From Parcubacteria group bacterium Athens0714_16 (GTDB taxonomy: Bacteria; Patescibacteriota; Minisyncoccia; Phycocordibacterales; 21-14-all-36-13): a stretch of 32,796 bases of DNA. Position 1 is the first letter of the stretch; each line of letters begins with the position of its first letter. Below the pieces are notes generated by a model. The model saw nothing but the letters and a program-made list of their open reading frames with translations, did not search any database and was not told the DNA's origin. The stretch covers positions 1-32,796 of the forward strand of contig VMGX01000010.1 of assembly GCA_007376805.1 (NCBI GenBank), read 5' to 3'. Of the stretch, positions 1-6,642 are shown one piece after another. The translations under genes were made by a program, and so were the position numbers.

Positions 1-1
1 A

Positions 2-1180
2 AGCAAATGGGGTTTAGCAAAAGCTGATTCTACAACCACTTCAGGAGATGTGAAAATAGGAATATGTGTTTTAGCAGGAAATGATACTCAAGCAACTAAA
101 ATGTTACTCTACGGAAAGATAAGAGCTGATGCAAAATTTCCAACATTAACGGTTTCTGGTCCAGTCCATATTTCAGCCGATACTGCAGGTGCAATAACTA
201 CAACTGCACCGGATACAACAGATAGTATTACGAGAAGGATTGGATTTGGAAATACAGCAGACGAATTATTTTTCCACCCAAGTCCAAACTACTATACCCA
301 CGCCACTGTCCCAACCTGGTATGGGGAGAGAGGGGTATATAATGGTGGTTACAATGGAACATCTTATTTAAATATTATTGACTATATTACGATAGCGTCC
401 ACAGGAAATGCTACAGATTTTGGAGATTTAACAGTAAAAAGAGGATATAATGCTTCGTGTTCTAATAGTAGCCGCGGTATTTGTGGAGGAGGTTCCTATG
501 CGGATGTAAATACTATAGATTATATAACAATAGCTACTACTGGTAATGCAACTGATTTTGGAGATTTAAATAGTGTATCTCGTTTTGGGGCGGCTTGTTC
601 AAATGGCACAAGGGGGGTATTTGCGGACGGTTATGATGGTACTAATAATCTAAATATAATAGATTATGTTACAATAGCTACTACTGGTAATGCGGTTGAT
701 TTTGGAGATGTAACATTAGGAAGAAATGCATTAGCTTCTTGTTCTAATGGAACGAGAGGAATTTTTGCTGGTGGGTGGTATAGTGCAGTAGGTAGTATGA
801 ATACTATAGACTACATAACCATAGCAACTATCGGTAATGCTATTGATTTTGGAGATTTAACAGTGGCAAGAAATAATTTATGTGGTTGTTCTAGTTTGAT
901 TAGAGGTGTTTTTGCTAGTAGTAGCACTGCTACTCCAAATATTATTGACTACATCACAATTGCTACTACTGGAGATGCCACAGATTTTGGAGATTTGTCT
1001 ACTGAAAGAAGTGCAACAGGAGCAACCTCAAATAATACAAGAGGAGTAATAGCAGGAGGAACTCCCAATACTCCCGACAATACTATGGACTACATAACTA
1101 TAGCAACCACTGGTAATGCGGTTGATTTTGGAGATTTAACTGCAGCAAGATTTTATATATCTGGGTGTTCAGGAAATTAA
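2..1180 (+). CDS. Phage-like surface/tail protein with six propeller-type repeats, 5' truncated
   Basis: The frame is open from base 2, so the gene starts before the window; the first ATG inside (base 50) is internal. The first ~90 visible residues (for example KMLLYGKIRADAKFPTLT and RRIGFGNTADELFFHPSP) resemble the decoration or tail-associated module seen in many phage structural proteins. From base 329 there are six repeats of about 47 residues with consensus DYITIATTGNATDFGDLT followed by R, a variable stretch, and CSN.TRG.F.GG. Six such repeats fit a kelch-like beta-propeller. The protein ends right after repeat six. Likely role is an extracellular or virion adhesin; this is an inference. 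A glycosyltransferase and a methyltransferase follow on the same strand. Confidence 0.7.
   Translation, partial: SKWGLAKADSTTTSGDVKIGICVLAGNDTQATKMLLYGKIRADAKFPTLTVSGPVHISADTAGAITTTAPDTTDSITRRIGFGNTADELFFHPSPNYYTHATVPTWYGERGVYNGGYNGTSYLNIIDYITIASTGNATDFGDLTVKRGYNASCSNSSRGICGGGSYADVNTIDYITIATTGNATDFGDLNSVSRFGAACSNGTRGVFADGYDGTNNLNIIDYVTIATTGNAVDFGDVTLGRNALASCSNGTRGIFAGGWYSAVGSMNTIDYITIATIGNAIDFGDLTVARNNLCGCSSLIRGVFASSSTATPNIIDYITIATTGDATDFGDLSTERSATGATSNNTRGVIAGGTPNTPDNTMDYITIATTGNAVDFGDLTAARFYISGCSGN
329..1177 (+). repeat. Six tandem ~47-codon repeats (propeller blades)
   Basis: Each unit starts near RGV/RGI and carries the near-invariant block DYITIATTGNA.DFGDL, then R at a fixed distance and a CSN-type turn. 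The nucleotide sequences of the blocks differ at many synonymous positions, so the repeats are old or were diversified under protein-level selection rather than freshly duplicated. Confidence 0.85.
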
Positions 1181-1193
1181 AAATGATAGATAT

Positions 1194-1216
1194 TGTCAAA
1201 CATCCGATGTTTGACA
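1194..1216. repeat. Perfect 11-bp inverted repeat between genes
   Basis: TGTCAAACATC and its exact reverse complement are separated by one base. No T-run follows, so it does not look like a standard intrinsic terminator. It sits between the stop of the repeat protein and the ATG of the glycosyltransferase. Confidence 0.7.
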
Positions 1217-1231
1217 GTTCTGTGCCCAAAA

Positions 1232-1840
1232 ATGATTGATATAATTATTACTACATATAAAACTGATGATTATTTGGATAGATTGTTAGAGTCTTTATTG
1301 CCCAATAAATTAATTAATAAGATAATAGTATCTGATGGAGAAGAAAAAGAAATTGAAGTTTCAAAGAATATTTTTAAGGATACTAATGTTATCAGATTAT
1401 CTGATAATAAGAGAAAGTATTTTTCTGAGAATTGTAATTATGGATTTCAATATGTAACGTCCGAGTATTTAGTATTGATAAATGCTGATACTAAAGTTTC
1501 AGACCCTAATTGGTTGGATATTTTATTAAAAACACAAAATGAAAATTCAGATTATGGTATCTTATCCCCGTGGGGAGTGTTTTATGATGAACCAAAATTA
1601 ACAAATAAAACAGAAGTAGAAGAACAGAATCATATAGGAGCATTTTGTTGGTTTATGAAATCAGAATTATTTAGAAAGTTAAATGGTTTAAGAATTGATG
1701 GAGATTATATACATTGGAATAGTGATTTTGAATTTTGTGATAGAGTATATAAAGAAGGATTAAAAATTGGATGGGCTCCTACAACGATTGCTCACAAAGG
1801 CGGTGGGAGTGGACAACCTACAGATATTAAAAGGTTCTAA
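1232..1840 (+). CDS. Family 2 glycosyltransferase
   Basis: The 202-residue protein starts MIDIIITTYKTDDYLDRLL, the usual GT-A beginning of GT2 enzymes. It has a NAD triad (LVLINADTKV, residues ~85-94) in the place of the metal-binding DXD, and a late HWNSDFEFCDRVYKEG block matching the catalytic-base region of rhamnosyl- or N-acetylhexosaminyl-type transferases. It would move a sugar from a nucleotide donor to a glycan or protein; the substrate cannot be read. I chose ATG 1232; a TTG at 1193 gives 13 extra residues encoded by the inverted repeat and is less likely. The next gene starts 2 bp after the stop, so the two are probably co-transcribed. The protein is shorter than typical GT2 enzymes (about 250-330 residues). 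Confidence 0.8.
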   Translation: MIDIIITTYKTDDYLDRLLESLLPNKLINKIIVSDGEEKEIEVSKNIFKDTNVIRLSDNKRKYFSENCNYGFQYVTSEYLVLINADTKVSDPNWLDILLKTQNENSDYGILSPWGVFYDEPKLTNKTEVEEQNHIGAFCWFMKSELFRKLNGLRIDGDYIHWNSDFEFCDRVYKEGLKIGWAPTTIAHKGGGSGQPTDIKRF

Positions 1841-1841
1841 T

Positions 1842-2387
1842 ATGATAAATACTTTAGATGATGTATATGAATTATATTTAGGTGAAGTTAGTGATATTAA
1901 TGAGTTGTTGCCGATACTTAAAAAATATGCAGAAGACTGTAGTCATATTACAGAATTCGGGACAAGAGACGGAATATCTACTGTAGCTTTTTTAATGGCA
2001 AAGCCAAATAGATTAATAACTTATGACATTAATAGAGGTTCACAAATAAATGAATTAGAAAAATTAGCTAAAGAGAATCTTATAGACTTTAGTTTTATAG
2101 AAAAAAGTGTATTAGAAATAGAGATAGAAGAAACGGATTTGTTATTTATAGATACTTTACATACTTACGATCAATTAAAACAAGAATTATTATTGCATGG
2201 AAATAAAGCTAAAAAATATATTATATTGCATGATACAGAAACATTTGGTTGTAAAGGTTGTTATGGAGTTGAACCTGGGTTGAATAAAGCAATTGAAGAA
2301 TTTGTAGCAAATAATAATTGGAGAATAAAAGAAGTGATAACTATAAATAATGGTTTAACAGTATTAGAAAGAACAAAGGAGATATAA
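1842..2387 (+). CDS. Class I SAM-dependent methyltransferase-like protein
   Basis: The 181-residue protein has ITEFGTRDGISTVAFL (a motif I-like SAM-binding loop), then LITYDINRG (acidic residue after strand beta2), then LLFIDTLHTYDQLKQEL and YIILHDTETFG. This pattern is seen in Methyltransf_24 and cephalosporin-hydroxylase-like families. It probably methylates a glycan or small molecule together with the upstream glycosyltransferase, but the substrate is unknown. ATG 1842 lies 2 bp after the preceding stop; an upstream in-frame start at 1767 would overlap the glycosyltransferase and is not preferred. Confidence 0.7.
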   Translation: MINTLDDVYELYLGEVSDINELLPILKKYAEDCSHITEFGTRDGISTVAFLMAKPNRLITYDINRGSQINELEKLAKENLIDFSFIEKSVLEIEIEETDLLFIDTLHTYDQLKQELLLHGNKAKKYIILHDTETFGCKGCYGVEPGLNKAIEEFVANNNWRIKEVITINNGLTVLERTKEI

Positions 2388-2388
2388 T

Positions 2389-2466
2389 ATGTATTATTTC
2401 ATTTATAAACTTATTAACATTACAGGAATTGGGGGGGGGTTACTCCAAAAGGCCCTATCGGGATGA
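2389..2466 (+). pseudogene. Truncated ORF with a G9 run after a good ribosome site
   Basis: An AAAGGAGATATA ribosome site precedes ATG 2389. The peptide begins MYYFIYKLINITGIGGG and stops at 2466. The opening resembles the N-terminus of phage-type GIY-YIG nucleases, but the rest is missing. The run of nine G at 2431-2439 sits exactly where the sequence loses sense; one extra G would open a Gly-rich frame (VTPKGPIGMNGGQGSYGE) to about base 2491. It may be a decayed gene, a slipped homopolymer or a contingency tract. The remaining bases to 2715 hold only hairpins and terminators. Confidence 0.4.
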
Positions 2467-2578
2467 ATGGCGGTCAAGGTAGTTATGGAGAATGATTATT
2501 AGGTTCTTGTGATAGTACTAGTACTGATGGTCTTTTGCAGATACAAGAATTCCAGCCACGAATAGTTCCAGAAGCAAT

Positions 2579-2601
2579 ACTTGGAAGCTTCGCTTCCAAG
2601 T
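2579..2601. repeat. Palindromic element, 10-bp arms
   Basis: ACTTGGAAGC is followed by a 3-nt loop TTC and the exact reverse complement. Its sequence closely matches the palindrome inside tsaD (32046-32074), which has ACTTGGAGGC arms. Confidence 0.8.
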
Positions 2602-2630
2602 GTGGAATTAAAAATATTATAAACAATAAA

Positions 2631-2650
2631 GCCCCATAAGGGCGTTTTTT
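2631..2650 (+). terminator. Intrinsic terminator of the glycosyltransferase/methyltransferase unit
   Basis: GCCC and GGGC pair around CATAA, followed by G and six T. It is oriented to end plus-strand transcription from the accessory block. Confidence 0.6.
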
Positions 2651-2656
2651 GGAAAA

Positions 2657-2677
2657 CAAAAAAAAGATTAAAATCTG
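2657..2677 (-). terminator. Weak terminator downstream of the MFS gene
   Basis: Read on the minus strand, AGATT pairs with AATCT and is followed by a run of T. It lies about 40 bp past the stop of the MFS transporter. Confidence 0.45.
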
Positions 2678-2715
2678 ACACAATTCTTTAGAAGCTCTAG
2701 GATGGAAGCTTTTTT

Positions 2716-3900
2716 CTAGTTCGTATCTTTTATTGAAAATGCAAATTTTATACCAATAAGCATAATAATTCCTGTAGCGAGAAATATATATTTTAAATCA
2801 AAAAATATAAGAAAAATGCTACCAAGTGTTGGCGCTATCAAATATGCTATTGGCCCCGCCGTTCTGAAGAAACTTAAAACATCTGCGTCAGAACTATCTG
2901 TTTTTTTGAAAAAATAAGTTTCGCTCATTGATTCTATCATTGCCGCGCCGACACGTGTTGCAAACATAATTACTGCCCATAAAATTAAACTTGTTCCTGT
3001 AATAAAAGAAACAGTTATTGTTGTTGCGGAGAGAATTATGAAGCCAGCAATTAAAATTTCTTTTTCTCCAAATTTTGTGTCAGCAATTTTCCCGAGAGGG
3101 TATTCCAAAAGAAGATAAGCCATCATTGCGATTGTTAAAATTATTCCCATCTCGCCAAAACTAAAACCAATATGGTTTAATAAATATATCGGGGTGTAAA
3201 TAATCATTATTGCAAAAAATATTCTCATCGTAACACCAACCAAAAAAATATTTTTTATATTTTTATTTCCACGAACTCTTTTTAGCGTTTCCCAGAATTT
3301 TAATCGTTTGTATTTTGGATCTTTGAAATTTTTAAAACTTGAAGCAAGTAAAAATAAAACGGGAATGAGAAAAATAATGGAAACCAAATATGCCTTCCAA
3401 AAACTGCCACTTTTTACAATAAAACCAGCAAGCACTGGAACTACTACCCAAGCGAAGTTGTTCAATGTGAGAAACGTTCCTCTTATTCCGCCGGTTTTCT
3501 CGTCTTTTGAATGGTGTTCAAGCAGAACATCAATATTTATTCCGAAAATGAATGTAAAAATAAAGTGAATAAAGAAAGCTGGCACTATCAAAATGAAACT
3601 ATTAAAAGCTATCATTCCTGCCAACGCCATAATTTCAAGAGAAATTAAAACAAGCATCGTCCTATAATTTCCATATTTTTCTATAGATTTAGTCGCAGCA
3701 AGTATTCCAAGTATTGATAGAAACGAACCTATTGTAAAAATAATTCCAACAAATTGTTCTGTGGTATATGCAGATAAAAATGGGGAATTTATATATACAG
3801 GTATTCCGACATGCATGGTTGTAAAAAAACCAATGAGATATATTAACAGAACAGAATTTTTTTTCAAATTTTCAAAATAGAATTTTTTTATTTTTTGCAT
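2716..3900 (-). CDS. MFS-type transporter
   Basis: About 394 residues with roughly twelve hydrophobic helices and a basic loop in the middle (KNFKDPKYKRLKFWETLKRV), the layout of a major facilitator. An MFS-like signature is seen near the sixth to eighth helices (YLLLEYPLGKIADTKFGEKE). Substrate unknown; it would act as a drug, sugar or metabolite permease in the cytoplasmic membrane. ATG 3900 (MQKIKKFYFENLKKN) is chosen. An ATG at 3936 would add 12 residues (MLCGDGRRVSNG) coming entirely from the inverted repeat and the GC-rich repeat beside it. The start codon lies inside the 16-bp repeat that brackets the GIY-YIG gene. Confidence 0.8.
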   Translation of the reverse strand: MQKIKKFYFENLKKNSVLLIYLIGFFTTMHVGIPVYINSPFLSAYTTEQFVGIIFTIGSFLSILGILAATKSIEKYGNYRTMLVLISLEIMALAGMIAFNSFILIVPAFFIHFIFTFIFGINIDVLLEHHSKDEKTGGIRGTFLTLNNFAWVVVPVLAGFIVKSGSFWKAYLVSIIFLIPVLFLLASSFKNFKDPKYKRLKFWETLKRVRGNKNIKNIFLVGVTMRIFFAIMIIYTPIYLLNHIGFSFGEMGIILTIAMMAYLLLEYPLGKIADTKFGEKEILIAGFIILSATTITVSFITGTSLILWAVIMFATRVGAAMIESMSETYFFKKTDSSDADVLSFFRTAGPIAYLIAPTLGSIFLIFFDLKYIFLATGIIMLIGIKFAFSIKDTN

Positions 3901-4294
3901 CCCGTTAGAGACCCGCCTGCCATCGCCACAAAGCATAGTGGGTAGTTAGTTATATAATTTTTATATTTTTTAATCTTAGTCATATTTTAACAGATATTCT
4001 CGCTTTGGCTTTGGCGGGCAGGTAGGAAATGCCTTAAGCGATTCTTAAGATATCTCTTACCTGTGCCTGTTTTAAGATATTTTTCTCTCGACCTTGCGTC
4101 TTGTTCATTAATACATGTTTCATAATAAATAATTTTCCATGGTCCTTTGTTCTTTGTATAAGAAGATTTATTTTCATTGTGTTGCTTAAGGCGTTTCCGT
4201 AGATCATTTGTACTTCCTGTGTAAAATTTACCACTTTTTTCACTTCTCAATATATAAACATAATTCATAACTATGTGATCTCTAACGGGATGCA
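3896..4294. mobile_element. Putative GIY-YIG cassette bracketed by 16-bp inverted repeats
   Basis: TGCATCCCGTTAGAGA at 3896-3911 is the exact reverse complement of 4279-4294, giving a 399-bp unit whose only gene is the GIY-YIG endonuclease. Inside the left arm are GC-rich segments (ACCCGCCTGCC at 3911; GGCGGGCAGGT near 4012) that are partial inverted copies of each other and contrast with the AT-rich surroundings. There is no transposase. The unit as a mobile cassette is an inference. Confidence 0.5.
3987..4268 (-). CDS. Small GIY-YIG endonuclease-like protein
   Basis: MNYVYILRSEKSGKFYTGST carries the paired Y/I-Y and Y.G.T motifs of the GIY-YIG nuclease fold. DLRKRLKQHN supplies the conserved Arg region, and RSREKYLKTGTGKRYLKNRL gives the catalytic Glu and basic helix. 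About 93 residues, matching single-domain UvrC-N-like proteins (YhbQ class). ATG 4268 is preferred; an upstream ATG at 4295 would add MHPVRDHIV, encoded by the inverted repeat. The C-terminal residues LPARQSQSENIC run through a GC-rich repeat segment, so both ends of this gene touch repeat DNA. It may act in repair, or as a homing-type nuclease that moves its cassette. Confidence 0.8.
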   Translation of the reverse strand: MNYVYILRSEKSGKFYTGSTNDLRKRLKQHNENKSSYTKNKGPWKIIYYETCINEQDARSREKYLKTGTGKRYLKNRLRHFLPARQSQSENIC

Positions 4295-4302
4295 TCGTTT
4301 TA

Positions 4303-6516
4303 TTATATTGCTAATACAACCGGTATAACTAATGGTTTTTTTGCTGTCTGTTGAAGCAAAAACTTCCTAACACTATCCGTTATATTTGTTTTAATATAAT
4401 CAAAGTTTATTGGATACATATTTGTCGTTGATTCCTCAACAACTTTTTTAATTATTAATCGTGTTTGTTGTAATAATTCCTGCGATTCTCTTAAATAAAC
4501 GAAACCTCTAGAAATTATATCAGGAGATTTTCTTAATTTTCCAGTTCGCGCGTTTATTGTTGCTACAATAATAAATATACCATCTTCTGCAAGTAATTGT
4601 CTGTCTCGTATAACTACATCCTGTATATCGCCGATAGAAAAACCATCAACCATCATCATACTTGAAGTTGCTTTTTCTTTTAATGCAATAATTTTGTTTC
4701 CACCATCTTTTATTTCGATTACCATTCCATTATCTGGAACTATAATATGGTCCTCTCTCATACCAGTTGATTCTGCTAATTCGGCATGCAAACGAAGCAT
4801 TGAGTGCCAACCATGAATAGGAATAAAAAATTTTGGTTTTACTTTTTTGTGGAGCCATTCAATTTCATCATGATTTCCGTGTCCTGTTGAATGAATAAAT
4901 AAATCACTCGTTCTGTAGTGTACTATTTTTACTCTCTGTCTTGCCAAGTTATCTTTCAACTTTTGAACAGCGATTTCATTTCCAGGAATTATAGACGATG
5001 ACAAAACAACGGTGTCATTTTTATGAAGTTTTAATTTATGTTCACCTGTGGACATTCTCATAAGTGCCGCATATTCGTCTCCCTGGGCACCAGTAGCTAG
5101 AACAACAATTTTATCTTCGGGGATTTTTGATGATTGATCTAGATTTATTATTGTGTCGGGCTTTGTTTTTAATAGTCCTATTTCCTTTACTATTGCTATG
5201 TTGTCTTTCATACTTCTTCCTTCTATCACAACTTTTTTTCCATATTTTTCAGCCATGGCAATAATTTTAATTATTCTTTCTATCTGTGAGGCAAATGTTC
5301 CAATAACCAATCTCCCTTTTATATCTTTTATTATTGTTTCTAAATCTCTATGAACATATCTTTCTGGTGTTGAAAATCCAGGATTTTCAACATTCGTTGA
5401 ATCGCATAGTAATAAGAGAACTTTTTCGGTATCAAAAATTTTGTATTTTTCCTCTTCCTCCTTTGTGACAATTCCATCTATATGATCAAGTTTAAAGTCC
5501 CCAGGATTTACAATACTCCCGTGAGGAGTTTCAATAATTACACCCATTGAGTCGGGGATTGTGTGTGTTACTGAGAAAAATTTTACATGCAAATTACCTA
5601 ATTTAATTGCATCATTTTTTTCAATTATATTTATGTTTAATTCTTTTTCATCAGGAAATTCAGATTGTCTTTTCCTTATCATCATTGTTGTAAGAAGGCG
5701 AGAGTAGATCGGAGGATTTCCTATTTTACCCATTATATAAGGGATTGCACCGGTGTGATCAAGGTGGCCGTGTGTAATTATAAGAGCGCGAATTTTATCT
5801 TTTCTTTTTTCTAAATATCCTATGTTGGGTATTATGTAATCAACGCCAGGGGTAATATTATTGTCTGTAAATTGAAATCCTGCGTCTAATATTATTATGT
5901 CGTTTTTATATTCAACGATATACATATTTTTTCCTATTTCTTCAACACCCCCAAGCGCAATAACTCTCACGTCACCATCTTTTAATGGGGGTATTTTGTC
6001 CTCGCTTTGTTTTTTTCCTACCCCAGTAAAAAATTGTTCAAATCCGGGTTCTTTTCTATGTCCTGCACGTTTTGTGTGTTCTCCGTGTGGTGAATTTGAT
6101 TTTGCGTGAGATTTCTTTTTGTTTTCTGTTTGTTGTGCTGAACCTGTTTCAAAAAAACTATCTTCAAAACCAGCAACATAAGGCTTCTTTTCTCTTCGAA
6201 AATTAGTTTTGTGTTCGTTTGTATTTTTTATTGTTTCACCGTGGCGAGAAGAAGCTTGTCTGGGTGTTTGGTTCGTCGTGTTTCTTGTGTTTGTGTTTAA
6301 ATACTTTAATGAAAATTCATCATCATTTTTTATGACTTCTTTTATTTCCGGTAGATATCCTTTTCTTGTTTCATTTACCCTGTTAAATTCCGTCGTGGAC
6401 GGACTAGCCTCGCCCATATGGGCTAAGCTGGATTTAACAAGGTGAAGCTTATTAAATGAATTTTTTTGATGTGGAGTTTTTCCACTTCTATTTTTGTTTC
6501 TTTTTTCGTTGTCCAT
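4303..6516 (-). CDS. rnj: Ribonuclease J
   Basis: A 737-residue metallo-beta-lactamase/beta-CASP RNase. The core starts near residue 180 (GDVRVIALGGVEEIGKNMYI) and has the metal motif HGHLDH at residues 249-254, TPHGSIVNPGDFKLDH, and STGHGNHDEI and PIHGWHSMLRLHAELA in the beta-CASP and closing blocks. A C-terminal RNase J domain follows. It degrades and matures RNA 5' to 3' and endonucleolytically. The first ~175 residues are Lys/Asn/His-rich and predicted disordered, an extension beyond the ~550-residue family norm. Residues 26-46 of this extension are encoded by a palindromic element. It is followed closely by the GIY-YIG gene on the same strand. Confidence 0.95.
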   Translation of the reverse strand: MDNEKRNKNRSGKTPHQKNSFNKLHLVKSSLAHMGEASPSTTEFNRVNETRKGYLPEIKEVIKNDDEFSLKYLNTNTRNTTNQTPRQASSRHGETIKNTNEHKTNFRREKKPYVAGFEDSFFETGSAQQTENKKKSHAKSNSPHGEHTKRAGHRKEPGFEQFFTGVGKKQSEDKIPPLKDGDVRVIALGGVEEIGKNMYIVEYKNDIIILDAGFQFTDNNITPGVDYIIPNIGYLEKRKDKIRALIITHGHLDHTGAIPYIMGKIGNPPIYSRLLTTMMIRKRQSEFPDEKELNINIIEKNDAIKLGNLHVKFFSVTHTIPDSMGVIIETPHGSIVNPGDFKLDHIDGIVTKEEEEKYKIFDTEKVLLLLCDSTNVENPGFSTPERYVHRDLETIIKDIKGRLVIGTFASQIERIIKIIAMAEKYGKKVVIEGRSMKDNIAIVKEIGLLKTKPDTIINLDQSSKIPEDKIVVLATGAQGDEYAALMRMSTGEHKLKLHKNDTVVLSSSIIPGNEIAVQKLKDNLARQRVKIVHYRTSDLFIHSTGHGNHDEIEWLHKKVKPKFFIPIHGWHSMLRLHAELAESTGMREDHIIVPDNGMVIEIKDGGNKIIALKEKATSSMMMVDGFSIGDIQDVVIRDRQLLAEDGIFIIVATINARTGKLRKSPDIISRGFVYLRESQELLQQTRLIIKKVVEESTTNMYPINFDYIKTNITDSVRKFLLQQTAKKPLVIPVVLAI
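6381..6439. repeat. Palindromic element inside rnj
   Basis: Outer arms TGTTAAAT and ATTTAACA enclose a hairpin CCGTC/GACGG (6390-6402) and a perfect 12-bp palindrome GCCCATATGGGC (6412-6423). The segment is far more GC-rich than the flanks. It keeps the reading frame and encodes RNase J residues 26-46, which include SSLAHMGEASPSTTEF, unlike the Lys/Asn-rich neighbours. Confidence 0.75.
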
Positions 6517-6642
6517 TATTTTGTTATGGCGTATGTTTTTGCCATCTGTTAATTTTAGGAGATTTTTCTTATAATTTTTTTATTTGGATTAGTTGAGATT
6601 AGTTCTTTAAATCCTTTCCAAGAGAATTTAAAATAAAAAATA

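Noticed and set aside
3901-3936. Longer MFS start at 3936
   Set aside because: The added residues come from repeat DNA and precede a better start; kept only as an alternative.
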